Part shown: positions 43,960 to 56,309 of the stretch, in pieces
Layout of the letters: the number at the start of each line of letters is the position of its first letter
Numbering within the stretch: the stretch's first letter is position 1
Assembly (NCBI GenBank): GCA_036936605.1
Contig: JAUPFV010000005.1
Span: forward strand, 55,014,742 to 55,078,741
Origin: Limnanthes douglasii subsp. nivea
Lineage: Eukaryota; Streptophyta; Magnoliopsida; Brassicales; Limnanthaceae
DNA length: 64,000 nt
Reading direction: 5' to 3'
Made by a program: the position numbers and the translations under genes
Notes under the pieces: generated by a model
Database searches by the model: none
Told to the model about the DNA's origin: nothing
The model's input: the letters and a program-made list of their open reading frames with translations, nothing else

Positions 43960-45500
43960 GAATCCCAAAAACACCCCGCTGGTTTGATCAGCAATTGAAA
44001 CGTTAAGAGAAGATTTACATGGGAATGAAAATAGACCATAAGGATCTGTTCTAATCCAAACTCAATCTTATATAGAAATGCGTATGAACCAGATCTTGGA
44101 TAAGATAAATGCATTAAATGAGAAATACGAGCAAACAGAGCAAGAAATTCACTCGACAAAGCTAAAGTCCAAAGTGAGACAAATGAATGAACAAACTGAA
44201 ATTGGAAACCAATCTTATCGATCTTGCACTGATCGTCAAATAAGGAATTAACAGAAGAAGGCGCGTTTCGGAGCTCCAAAAGAGTGTTATTCTTCTCGAA
44301 AAGGAAAGAAAGACAAGCAAAAGTGTGCCACATCTAGTGACGAGGAGTTTGAGAGCTCTGGCTTAGGTTTTAAAAGGTATAGAGGTTCTTCGAAGGAAAA
44401 AAAAGGAACAACCTCGAAAATAAAAGAAGGAACACAGATCTAGGAAATGGATATTGTGCCTCGTTATTTGAGAGAATCTAATTGGTGTGAGGGAAACACA
44501 TCGAATCAATACGTTGAGACTTATCGGAATTTGTACGCAGTCATGGGAATAGAAGATCAGTACATGAAGGGTGTCGATTGGAGGAATTCTCCATTGATAA
44601 GTGAAATCAGATCTATTACGCTTCCGAAACATTTTGATATCGACAAGGTTGAAAAGTTCGATGGGATGCAGGATCCAGACGATCACATCGAACAATTAAA
44701 AAACTAAATAATGAACTTCAAAGACGACGATAGGCTGGTGTGTCGTGCTTTCTTACATGATTTTAAAGGAACAACTTTGAAGTGGTAAAACCGGATTCCG
44801 AGGGGATCCATTTCGAATTTTAGGTATTTTTATACTGCTTTTCAAAGGCAGTTTGTTGGAAGCAAAAAGATGAGATAAAATGGTGATACGATTATCCAAT
44901 GCAAGCACGCAGTTGGAGAAAAATTGAAGAATTACATAAAATGATTTGTTTTGACAAAGGAAAGTCTGGATAATTGTGAAGAGGGAGTGGCGATGACAAC
45001 TTTTTGCCAAGGGTTATTGCCAGGGAACCTGGCTAATAAGGAAACGAAAAAGAGGGCTTTAACTTTTGGAGTATTAATGGCTGAGGTTGAAGATCAGATT
45101 AAATTTAAAGAATCAACAATGGTCCAAAGAGAACCGGTTAACGCTCCAAAAAATTCACGACAAATGTCCCATAACCAAGGATAATCTTCAAATTCTAATC
45201 AACAGATGCGTCCGAGGAATAACAATTTACCACCTCGAACCGGAGGATATTCAAATTAATCCCCATCCTACAACTACAACAGACCGAGGCCGAATCAGTG
45301 TATAAGGCCATATTATTATGCGGATTTAACCGAAAGCGTTGAAGCAATTTTTAATAAAACTAAGAGTTATGTGAATTTCAGGAAACCTGCACCAATTGAC
45401 AGGCAAAGGGAGATACGAAACAATAAATTCTGCAGATATCACAATGATATTGGACATGACACCAATGACTACATTGCGTTGAAAAAAGAAGTCTGAATTC
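43960..45500 (+). pseudogene. gag of gypsy F
   Basis: ATG at 43960 (MNPKNTPLV). A coiled-coil-like stretch lies at 44080-44200, a Lys/Ser-rich linker, then the core (LPKHFDIDKVEKFDGMQDP at 44623, FKGTTLKW, FQRQFVGSKK). GLLPGNLANKETKKRALTF follows at 45010, a Pro/Asn-rich linker, and the knuckle FCRYHNDIGHDTNDY, whose last Cys is Tyr. About a dozen stops. Confidence 0.85.
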
Positions 45501-45520
45501 TGATTGAAAATGGAAATATT

Positions 45521-46518
45521 TTGACTTGTGTGAAGTCAGAGAGAAACACATCGAAAACTCCAACATTGAATTCACAGCTGGCCAACCCGAGTGCACAAGC
45601 TGAAAATTTGATGATTCCAGATTCAATGGATGATGAGTTTAATGCTGCTTTAGAGTACTTAGATAAAGATCCATATAAGTTGATTCTGATAGCTGTTGAA
45701 GAGCCAATAAAGAAAGGACATATTCGAAGTCTGTGTGAGTATTTTGAATCGTTGGACATTTTTGGAGGTAATTCAATGGCTGGTAATACTAATAGTTCGA
45801 GGAAGAGACATGTTGTCAATTTGACAACTCAGATTAAAGGGAGAATGTCCACTCATTTGTATGGCAAGACGGATATTCCTTTTATTTTGTTTGATGAGGA
45901 TGATTTACGAGATATGCAGGACCGCATGAGGATGTGATAGTTATTGGGGCAGAAGTTGCTGATGTTGAAATTTGACGCGCGTTGATAGATACCGAGAGTT
46001 TTGCAAATGTCCTTTTCAAAGCAACATATGATAGGATGTGCAATCCTCCTTGAATTTCTCAGTCAGAGCGCACAATCGTTGGTTTCACTGGTGTGACAGG
46101 ACGAGTAATAGGATAATTCGAGGGGGAGGTGAGTTTAGGAAAATGACCCTTCAAGAAGAAAGTTCAAGTGTTCTTTATGGTGATGGATTGTCCCACAAGT
46201 TACAATGCTATTTTTGTAAGGTCTTGGATGTCCAGAATGTAAGGGGTTGTGTCGATAGTACACCAATGTTTTAAGTACGTGGCCGGAGACCGTGTGCGAG
46301 TTATTCGAAGCGACCAGAAAGTTTCAAGAGAGTGTTATGCCATTGCACTTCGAATTCGAGGATCCAAAAGTGGAGATATGATGAATGAATACCAGTCAGA
46401 GGAGTTGACCTCAGATTTTGATGAAAGGGTTGACGATCCGTGGGAAGCCCCAAGGTCCTTACTAGTAAGTGAAGAAATTGATGAGTATAATTTTATGAGG
46501 GAAAAGTACTTCGAATAG
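45521..46518 (+). pseudogene. Protease region of gypsy F, active site altered
   Basis: Linker IRSLCEYFESLDIFGG and FILFDEDDLRDMQD, then LIDTESFANVLFKATYDRM from 45982: the DTG triad reads DTE (GAG at 45994-45996), which should abolish activity. VFFMVMDCPTSYNAIF and SIVHQCFKYV follow in shifted frames. Confidence 0.85.
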
Positions 46519-46529
46519 GATCTTTACTG

Positions 46530-47345
46530 ACCCCATTTCTACGTCAACGACTGTTAGAATTTTTGTCTTATAATTTGGACGTTTTCGCTTGGAAAACAGA
46601 TGATGTGATAAGTGTGCCGGTCGAATTAATCTTCCATAGTTTAGCTATTAATTCAAAGGTGAAGCCTGTAATTCAAAAAAGAAGGGCATTTTCATAAAAA
46701 AAGTATAAGCAATTGTTTCTGAAGTGGACCGTTTATCCAGGATTGGACATATAAGGGAGTCACAATATCCCTTATGGACGGTGAATCTAGTAGTGGTCAG
46801 GAAGAAGAACGGAAAGTGGAGTGTGTGTGTGGATTTTACAGACTTAAATCGAGCATGTCCTAAAGACCCATTTCATGTTCCTCGAATAGACCAGCTGATT
46901 GATTCCACTTCGGGAAACAAAATATTAACTTGCATGGATGCTTTTGCGGGATATAATCAAATCCATATGGATCCGAATGACCAAGAATGTACGACCTTCA
47001 AAACTGATAGGGTTTACATTTCTACAAGGTTATGCCTTTTGGATTGAAAAATGTCGGACCTACTTATCATAGATTAATGAATAAAACATTTGCCACTCAG
47101 ATCAGGAGAAACATGGAGGTGTATATCGATGTCATGGTGGTAAAAAGCTTAGTGGATAACGCACACTTGGAAGATTTAAATGAGATGTTTTTCAATCTAA
47201 GGGCAATAAGTTTAAAGATTAATCCTAAAAAGTATACTTTTGGAGTTCGATCAGGGAAGTTCTTGGGTTATGTTATCAGTGAAAGAGGGATGGAAGCTGA
47301 CCCAGAACAATTGAAAGCTGTTATAGCAATGAATTCACCTTGAGC
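46530..47345 (+). pseudogene. Reverse transcriptase of gypsy F, catalytic aspartate lost
   Basis: NLDVFAWKTDD, IQKRRAFS, YPLWTVNLVVVRKKNGKW, VDFTDLNRACPKDPFHVPRI, CMDAFAGYNQIHMDPNDQE, MPFGLKNVGPTYHRLMN. The YxDD motif at 47122-47133 reads YIDV: the second Asp is Val. A frameshift lies near 47030. Confidence 0.88.
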
Positions 47346-48455
47346 CATCAAAGAAGTGCTAGTTTTGACAGGACCGTTAGCAACACTTAATAGATTTATC
47401 TCAAGGTTTTCTGATAAATGTTTTCCTTTATTTTAAGTATTACGGGGGACAAAGAAATTTGAGTGGACTTCGGATTGTGAAGCGAAGTTTACAAGCATCA
47501 AGAATTTGTTATCATCACTAAAGATTTTATCAAGGCCTTGAAGTGGAGAATAATTTTTTTTATACATTGCGGTATCAGATTTTGCAATAAGTGCAGTATT
47601 AATAAGCGAAGATTCAAGAATTTTGAAGCCGGTGTACTATGTCAGCAAAAGTTTGGTGGCAGCAGAAAAGAGATATTTGAAGCTCGAGAAGTTAACATTA
47701 GCATTGGTGGTAGCTTCTTAGAAGATGCACCCATATTTTCAAGCCCATACCATTGAAGTTCGAACTTCATTTCCCTTGAAAAATGTTTTGCAACATTATG
47801 ATGTTTCGGGAAGAATGACCAAGTGATCAGTGGAGTTCGGAGATTATGATATTTTGTTCACACATCGAACTGCAATTAAAGCTCAAGCTTTTTCAGATGT
47901 TCTCGTTAAATTTCATTCAAGCAGATCGGATACAGAAGACAGTAAAGATGTTTTACCAGTAAATTCGATGTGGGTTGTTTGAACGGATGGTGGATTCAGT
48001 GCTTTGGGATGCAGTGTTGGAGTTCAGTTAGTTTCTCTATCTAGAGAAACAATGCTTTAGTCTATCAAATTTTATTTTTATGCCTCGAACAACGAAGCTG
48101 AATATGAAGCTCCTTTGGCTGGTTTGAGACTTGCGAAGATATATGGAGCAACATCAATGCGGTTACAGACAGATTCTCAATTAGTAGCAAATCAAGTATC
48201 TAGAAAATCTGAAGCTAAAACGGATCGTATAATTTTGTATCTTCGAGAGCTTTGAAACTTGATGTTATTTTTTGATCATGTTGTGGAACATATAAGTCGA
48301 GGAAGTAACAGAGTGGCTGATTCATTAGCAAATACCGCTTATAAAGAAGAGTATCCTTGGATCCTGCTACAAGAGAGTCTTTCGATTTTGACCCAGTCAG
48401 ACCATTGTGATTATATGGAGGAATTTTTTGTCACTACAGATATAGTCTGAGGTAA
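47346..48455 (+). pseudogene. RNase H region of gypsy F
   Basis: KFEWTSDCEAKF near 47458, then FLYIAVSDFAISAVLISED and KPVYYVSKSLVAAEKRYLKLE in two frames; TDGGFSALGCSVGVQLV near 47985; VEHISRGSNRVADSLANTAY at 48280-48340. Both RNase H segments are present. Confidence 0.82.
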
Positions 48456-48459
48456 TTGG

Positions 48460-49660
48460 CGAACTGATATTTTAAAGTTTTTGATTCGAGGAGCAGTGCC
48501 TGAAAATGTGAAATTTGCCAAAACATTGCGAGGCAAAGATTTTGGATACATAGTTTTGGATGAAGTTTTGTATAATAAATCATTGTGTATGCCATTATTA
48601 CGATGTTTGAATAGACAAAAATCACATAAAGTTTTATCAGAGTTGCATGATGGAGAAGGATCAACTCATTGTGGGTTTAAAGCTTTATCTCTTCGAGTTT
48701 TTCTTGCAGGTTTCTATTGACCTACGATTATGAACGATGTCAAAAATTTGGTTCGAAGCTGTGATACTTGTCAAAGGTTTGCTAATTCTATTCATAAGCC
48801 GACAGTTCCACTTATGTCTATTACTGAAGACATATCATTTAATAGATGATGAATTGATTCAGTGGGTCCTTTGCCAATGACATCTGGAGGGCGAAAAATG
48901 ATAATTGTTGCAGTAGACTATTTTACAAAGTGGGCTGAAGCATAACCGTTATCTGGAACGAAAGCAAATGATGTGATTAAATTTATTGTAAACAGTATTT
49001 GATGTCGTTTTGGAGTACCTCGAAGAATTGCCACGGATAATGACCCTCACTTTAATAATAAGAAAATGACTTTATTCTGCACTTAGAAGGGGATTCAACA
49101 ATGTTTTTCAACAGCTTTTCATCCCAAAACAAATGGACAAGCAGATGTGATAAACAAATCTGTTTTAGAAGGTTTGAAGAATAATTTCACAGGGGCAGCA
49201 GGAAAATGGCCAAATTATTTGCAAGAACTGTTTTGGGCTTATCGAACAACTCCTATGGAAGCTACTAAAGAAACTCATTTTGCTTTAGAATATGGAATGG
49301 ATGTTGTCAGCCCTATGGAATCTATGATATCATCTTTCAGAATAACCTCAATATTCTGAAAGATCCAATGACAAAGCTAAAAGAGCAAATTTAGATCTGA
49401 TTGATGAGAAAAGCGTTCGAGCTCATTTAAACGTAATCCATTATCAAACTCGTATGAGGAATCGTTACAATTCGAGGGTAAAAAGAAGAGAATTTAAGAT
49501 AGGTGATAAAGTGTTGAGAAAAGTATTCCTACGTACTAAGGAGAAGAGCCTCGGAAAAATGGCCCCGAATTGGGAAGGACCTTATGTGGTTGTTGAAAGG
49601 ATAAAGCCAAGGTCTTATCGTCTTTGTGATAGTCAGGGAAGGATAAAACCAGGGTTTTAT
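48460..49660 (+). pseudogene. Integrase of gypsy F
   Basis: Zinc-binding part LHDGEGSTHCGFKALSLRV and CDTCQRF at 48640-48780 (stop at 48718 where Trp is usual). Core: DSVGPLPM, VDYFTKWAEA, ATDNDPHF; at the Glu site GQADVINKS has Asp where relatives have Glu. The C-terminal module (IGDKVLRKVFLRTKEKSLG, NWEGPYVVVERIKPRSYRL) is well kept. A 40-bp near-repeat (GGATAAA-CCA-GG-TTATCGTCT) spans the point where K begins. Confidence 0.85.
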
Positions 49661-52150
49661 CGTCTCCATCTATGTGGATCTTGCAAGTGGATAAACTTGA
49701 TTTTTTTGTGGGACACGCCTCTCAGATTAAAATTATGTTAAGAAATATGATAGAGCATGAGCCTTTAATGTTATTCTCGGTTCATACTAAATGTCCTAGT
49801 CCCTCAACTCTACTAACCATTTTAGTTAGTCTCCTAGATATATCTTCTTTTATATAACATTTCTTAATATAAATAGATGTTATACAATGATTATGTGATC
49901 TTGGAAGTATAGCTTTGTCATTTTTTTATTACTAATAATGCAAGAGAAAGTTTTTAAAGTTGCAGATAACTAGTTTCAACACTTAGTAGAGATTAACTTA
50001 CATAATATATGGCTTTGAACTCTAATTCTCCTTCCGTTATTAGAGCAATGATAACGATGTAATTTATGATTGAAAAATGTATGAATAATGGTTCTCCTAT
50101 CTTCGTATTTGTGAATATTTCTAGAGAAGCAAGTAGTTTTTTGATATTGTAGAATACTTATTCACATACTAGAGTCTATTTGGATTTTTCTACGCCTCAT
50201 AGTACTTGAAAGAATGATTAGCACTTGTTTGAGAATTTGGATATATATCTGTTGAATGATGCTATCCTTTATGTCAGGATTTTTATTTTCTTTGTGTTTC
50301 TTGGAGGATCCATTGCGGCTAAATATGAAGAATTAGTTGAATATGCTTCGATTCATTTTTTTTGCGAACCATTTAACATAAGAATTTCCTGGATCTTATG
50401 CCAAATATACACTTCCATGAGTTCAACTTCATATTTACCCTTCTAAGGCTTAAGAATGTCTCGGTCGGGTCATGTAAGTTCTCTTTGTCCTTCTTGTTTG
50501 TTACCAACAAATCATTTATGTATGCTTAAAGATTTTGGTGGAGTTGATTTTTGAAAAATCTTCTTCAATGGTCGTTGGTATTGATAGACTGTAGATACGA
50601 AGATATGCATTTGATTCAGCCACAATATGTGGACGACTACACTACAGGAATAAGGAGCATCTATGATCTTAAATAAGAAGTACATGCTTTCTATGAATTT
50701 GTATTTATCGAGATCCACCTATGTTATTCTCCACTAGCACTTGTACACCCGCTTTTGTAAATTATTTTAAAAACTATAATAAGATTAATTCTGAAACACA
50801 TCGCATTTCGTATTACGTTCTTTTATATATGGCATTGGTTAAACTTCATCCATCTCTATACAGATTAATACAACATCTCCACGAGGTGTTATCACTCATT
50901 TAGATCATCATTAGAAACTATCAATATTTGATATGAGTTTCTTTAGAAATAAGATGATGTTTGGAAATCACATTGAACGTTCAAATCCTTAATATATAAT
51001 TTTTTTTTGAATTTTTTTGTGATCCTACAAAGTTGATTTGTCTTAAAAGTGACACCTTTAGTTTTCCTATTTAGACCATAATCCAAATATTCTCTCATCT
51101 CTCCATAAAGATCACATTATTGCCCACGTTTCTTGATTATTTTGTTATTTTTTTGTCACTCGTTCATTTACGATTGGAATCGATTAGTGTCAACATCCAT
51201 TGGTTCATCCATACTCTTATTTTTACAAGCTTTGAAATTTGACTATCATTAACCAGTTTTTAAACTTGATCCTATAAAGGCTAGAAATCCTTATGTAATG
51301 GCCTATATCGCCATAAAATTTGTAATATTTTATTTTATCTCTTTGGTATCGGGGATTGCGTAACTTCTCTTGTCTTTTATAAATGAGAGTATCATATGTT
51401 CTTTCATAATTTACTTTTCAAGTTTTTGGTCAATTCAATTCATGACCCCCTAGTCGGACGCTCTTGTCTTGACTACTATTGTTGTTGTAATTGCATTTAT
51501 ACTTTCCTTTGGATCTTTGTTTCTAATTATAATTTTTGAACCGAGATAATCCTTCATTGTTATTATTTTTGGAGGGTTTTTCGTGTAACTTAAAAGTGAC
51601 TTGTGTAAGTTTATATGAATTGTTGTTGCGGGCTAACTACTGATTCTTTAGATATGAAAATAAGGTGGTGGTATCTCCTTTAAGCCTTTCATTTTCATTT
51701 TCATGTACTTCTACCTTGGTTTAACGTTGCACTTGTGCCAAAAAATCAACAAATGTGACAATATTTTTTTTGCGATGACGTTGGCCGGGATTCGTGGCAA
51801 TATTCATTCTTTGTATGCATCAACAATTACCAAGTCGTGATAGTCTTATAGCTCATTCTTGGTATTAAAAAATTCTGAATATATTATTCCAAACCCTTGA
51901 TTGGCCTTTTGCTTGTAATGGATGATATAATAACCATATTCTTTAATTCATTTAGATACGAGGTGATTCCTGAATTTCGTTTGTATAATGCTGAAGCTTG
52001 TGATACATCCCATTGGAATGTTGTTGGACTACGTCAAGACATTTTCTCTTAATGTTAGGAAAAATGATATGCATTTATAGTAGCATTCGCTCACATGTAC
52101 CTGAGCACATCACTTTCCAATTATTCCACATGATAAGTCAAATCCACTTT
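49660..52150 (-). mobile_element. Gypsy fragment K, minus strand, relative of J
   Basis: Alignable by eye with 37420-40615 over most of its length (for example GGATTTTTATTTTCTTTGTG at 50277 and 38031 on). Compared with J it lacks about 0.8 kb of RT (J 38290-39075). DISRRLTK near 49825 on minus is the RNase H landmark. No LTR, primer site or open frame. Confidence 0.68.
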
Positions 52151-54240
52151 TCCACTAAAACATTAAGTAGTAAAACATATTGTCATATTATTCATCATGT
52201 TGGCATGCTTCACATTGTTCTTTCCTATATCTTAGGATGTATTAACTTCAACAATGTTTTTTTACATAGAAAACGTGGAAAAAATAAAAAGCTATGATTG
52301 GGCTATAACAATCAAGGAGAAACTGATTTGATAAAGATTTATCATGAAACAAAACCTGATAAAGTAGTTGGATGTGTTGCTTTTTTACTGGTTAGTATCT
52401 TACTTTGCTTTTAAAACATGTAAAAAATAGGAAATTTATTATCTCTAAAGAATTATTGAAATTCAGTCATTCGGTATAGAACACACAACCATTTGTCATA
52501 TAGACGCAAATGAATGAATGAATGATACCAAGATGCTACAATTGGCTGGGAATTAAAAAAATTGGATTTGAATAAAACTCTAAAGAAGATCACAACTGAA
52601 CATGTATATTTTATTTATAGTTTTACATTTCTTTTGTTTGTAATACATGGTTCTTATCTATCATATTATCCCAAATCTATCATCTATTATATTATCGCAC
52701 ATCTATCATCTATTATATTTTTTCGCATCTATCATCTATTATGTTGTCCCGCATCTTTCATGTATTACTTGTTCATGTACTGCATATCATGTATCTTCAT
52801 ACATTTTATTGTCCCTGCATCTATTAAACATTATATTGTCCCACATCTGTCGTGTATTCGATTGTCCCTCATCATTTTCTGTATTATATTATCCCACATC
52901 TATCATGTAATATTGTCATGCATCTATCATGTAATATACAGTTACATATTTATCATGTAGTATACAGTCTCGCATCTATAATTTACTGAACTATAATAAA
53001 ATTTGGTATCTTTTAGAACAAGATTTGACCATAAAAATGAAGAAAAATAGGTATTTTCCTGGGAGGTCCAACAACAAGAAGAGGTTGATGGGGAGGAATA
53101 AAAAGAAAATAAGAAGTTGTTGCGGAAGAAGAAGAAAATGTTGATGGGGAACAATATCATCCCTTACATCATCCTCTCGCGCATCATCCTCTTTTATCAT
53201 TTGAGGTTTTTTCCTCATTCTCTATAGCATTGGCGTCGAGTATTATTCTTCTGATTTGGTGGGTGAAGGGGACACAAAAGGAGCACTAGTAATAGGTTTT
53301 TGACTATAAGACGCATCCATCTCATGACCGTACTTTACCTCTGCTAAATATTTTTACCATTTTTATTTAAAAACTTGACTTAATAAGAGATTGATGCACC
53401 TTGGTGAATTATTTGATAGAATACAAGAAAGGTTTTAGTGTGTTTAAGTTTCAGGAACCAAAGTATATTGTTGAGAAAAATAGAGTGAGAGTGTCTAACA
53501 TTATTTATACTTTAGTTTAAGGTTATCCTCACAATCCAGATGGTATTAATCTAATGACATACATTCATCAAAATCTGAAACCTTTACTTATTCCACGTGT
53601 ATCCTCCTAAAGATATAATCAAAACAGCCTGCACACATTGATTCCCCCCTTCAAATCATGCACGTTTTCCATCTATCATCACACATGAACTTTTACAATG
53701 AAATTGTTCTTTTATTGAAGTCAACCCTTAATTAGAGAACTATTTTGTGTTCTGGAAATATATTATTTAAATTTAAACACCAAGTATATAAATATATTAT
53801 GCAAGAAATACATTCAACCAACAACCAAGTGTAACTCGTAAATCTCTGATCATTCCCAAATTTAAAAAAAATTACATTCGGACAAAGCCAAACATACATC
53901 CTACCATAATGAATCATCCATTTTTTTGACTTGGTGAGTTTGTAATTTTTCCATCATTAAAAAAGAATTATTAGGGGCTACTCTCATATACATAGGCGCA
54001 ATCCTTTCAAAATTTTACCGAATATTGTAAGTAATCTAACAACATGATACATGTTCTTTGAACTCTTTTTCTTCTAGTAAAATAGAGATTTTTCTAATTG
54101 AATTTTTGGTTGATGAAGGGTTTTTAATGTAGGCACGAACATGATCAACACGAATCAATCTAGAGACACCTCCGAGTTTTTGTTCACCTAGTGTAAGTTG
54201 AAATTTCGTCAAAGTCAACACAAACTCATCTAAAAATATT
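52151..54240. other. Unassigned region with a minisatellite
   Basis: A + strand open piece near 52300-52390 (NNQGETDLIKIYHETKPDKV) and an acidic/basic-rich piece near 53030-53260 look exon-like but match nothing I recognise. ORFs at 52562-52960 are products of the repeat. The minus ORF 54036-54221 (61 codons) has no recognisable motif. Confidence 0.35.
52654..52982. repeat. 27-bp minisatellite
   Basis: About twelve degenerate units of CGCATCTATCATCTATTATGTTGTCC type. Period about 26-28; the first three are nearly regular, and the later ones shift toward CATCTATCATGTAATA. Confidence 0.85.
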
Positions 54241-54768
54241 CATGAGTCCAACCAAAACCAGACTATGGTATATGACAATAAAAAAATATTCAGCGTGAAG
54301 TAAAAGGACATAGAAGGATTTTGACCATATTGGCTAAGAGAAAATAACAAACGGTTCGAGACATTTTGTAAATCTTATTTCTTCATTGACTCTCTCACAA
54401 AGACTATGGTGACTTCTGAAAAATATAGAATTAGTCCAGACTAATTACCCAAACTTTAAAATAATAAGAGTCTAATGGATTGTATCTTTAACAGAAAAAA
54501 CACCCATGAGTCCAACCGAAACTAGACTAAGGTACATGGCAATAAAAAAATATTAAGCCTGAAGCGAGAGAACATAGAAGGGATTTGACCACCTTGGCTA
54601 AGAAAAAATAATAAACGGTTCGAGACATTTTGTAAATCTTATTTCTTCCTTGACTCTCTCGCAAAGACTATGGTGACTACTGAAAAATATGGAATTAGTC
54701 CGGACTAATTACCCAAACTTTAAAAAAAATAAGAGTCCAATGGATTGTATCTTTAATAGAAAATAATA
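54241..54768. repeat. 264-bp tandem duplication
   Basis: 54241-54504 and 54505-54768 are adjacent copies starting CATGAGTCCAACC and ending near TTAACAGAAAA / TTAATAGAAAA, with roughly 25-30 differences by eye. No coding potential; contains ATTAGTCC(A/G)GACTAATTACC in both copies, an imperfect inverted repeat. Confidence 0.92.
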
Positions 54769-55419
54769 ATAATTTAAAAGATGAAGCAGAAGAGTTACAA
54801 ATTTATATAATTAATACCCACTACTCCGAGTGCAGAAATTTCTCCATTTCAGAAGTTATAGAGACAACTTCTAGATTAGTCTTCCTTACTAGTGTTTGGA
54901 TGTACATGTTTTGTCCTTCATCCTCATATTGAACGCAACAAATTGGGTCCTAAAATAGCTATATGCATTTTTCTAGGTTACGATGTTACACAGAAAGGAT
55001 AACATTGCTATCATCCCACTAGCTAGAAACTATATGTATCTCGTCATGTCACATTTCTTGAGCATATCCTATTTTATTCGATTTCGACAAAATAACATGA
55101 TGTAACAAAGACAGATTTTCAGGCTATTGATCCTTTTGATACTGATAATGATACATATTTTGACACTAATATTTCAGCTCATGAGACATCTACAACACTT
55201 GATACTACTTCTGCTCCATCAATGTTGGAGTCAACTTCATCAATGTCTGAGCCAACTCTTATCTATGGTAGAACAACAGATCCTCCACCTCTGAGGAGAT
55301 CCGCTCGTATAAGTAAGTGTACTAAACTACCACATTTTGCATACTCTTCTTACTCAACTTCTTTTTCTTCTTTCATAGCAAATATACATGATTTTTATGA
55401 ACCTTAGTTTTTTAAAGAA

Positions 55420-56300
55420 GATTTTTGTGATCCTCGTTGGCAAAATGCTATAGTTGAAGAGCTTACTACTCTTTATCATACTCATACATGGGATATAGTT
55501 AAACCTCCATCCGGTAAGCATACAATCGATGGGTCTATTGAAATATATAAGGTTCATCTTGTAGCAAAATGGTATTCACAGAACTATGGTTTGGATTATG
55601 ATGAGAGTGGAAAAATGACAACAGTTCGTACTCTTATTGCGGTTGCATCCGTTCACCAATGGAAGATCTTCCGGCTAGATTTCAGAAATGCATTTTTGAA
55701 TGATGATCTTCATGAGGAGGTTTACATGACTCCTCCTCCAGGTGTTGCTCACCAAACAGGTGAAGTTTGTCGACTTAGGAAAGCTTTATATGGTCTCAAA
55801 CAATCTCCTCGTGCTTGGTTTGAAAAATTCTCTACGGTTGTTACTTAATTTGGTTTCCTTGCTAGTAATCATGATTGAACCTTTTTTATCAGATGTACGT
55901 GTGCAAGATGAATTATTTTATCCCTATATGTAGATGATGTGATCATTACAGGTGATGATATTGATGGCATTGAGGCACTAAAATGTGATTTGGCTCAGCA
56001 TTTTGCGATGACACACTCTTCAAAAGGTTATATTCTCTCTCTGATAAAATATATATCTGATTTATTTGAGTGAGTGCGACTATCTGATAACAAGACAGTA
56101 GATACCCCTCTTGAAACCAATGCATGGTACTCTCCGACTTGGTGTTCTTTTGTTAGACCCAACTCTATATCGAACTCTTGTAGGGAACTTGGTATATCTT
56201 ATAGTTACTCGGCCAAATATATTGTTCATGAGGTTAGTGAGTTTGCTACTGCTCCCATATTCATTCATTGTAGAGATGTTCTTCGAATATTGAGATATCT
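55420..56300 (+). pseudogene. Reverse transcriptase of copia L
   Basis: RVT_2 domain: WQNAIVEELTTLYHTHTWD, KVHLVAKWYSQNYGLDYDES, FRLDFRNAFLNDDLHEEVYM, LRKALYGLKQSPRAWFEKF, SLYVDDVIITGDD (55918-55957; YVDD intact). About fifteen codons after the LAQHFAMTHSSKG block (where the KYFLGIE motif belongs) are missing. Frameshifts at about 55850, 55910 and 56140. Confidence 0.88.
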
Positions 56301-56309
56301 TTGTGGCAC

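Larger units (their letters stand above)
43552..49660 (+). mobile_element. Ty3/gypsy element F, + strand, 3' end replaced by K
   Basis: 5' LTR, primer site and a full gag-protease-RT-RNase H-integrase order. The coding part stops inside the integrase C-terminus, where the sequence passes into K without a 3' LTR. It resembles E more than A in gag and protease. Frames are broken by stops, and active-site residues are altered in three enzymes. Confidence 0.87.

Noticed and set aside
52562..52960. 132-codon ORF rich in Ile, Ser, Tyr and His, and an overlapping ORF in another frame
   Set aside because: Both are products of the 27-bp minisatellite; several frames of the repeat are open and the amino-acid pattern is periodic.
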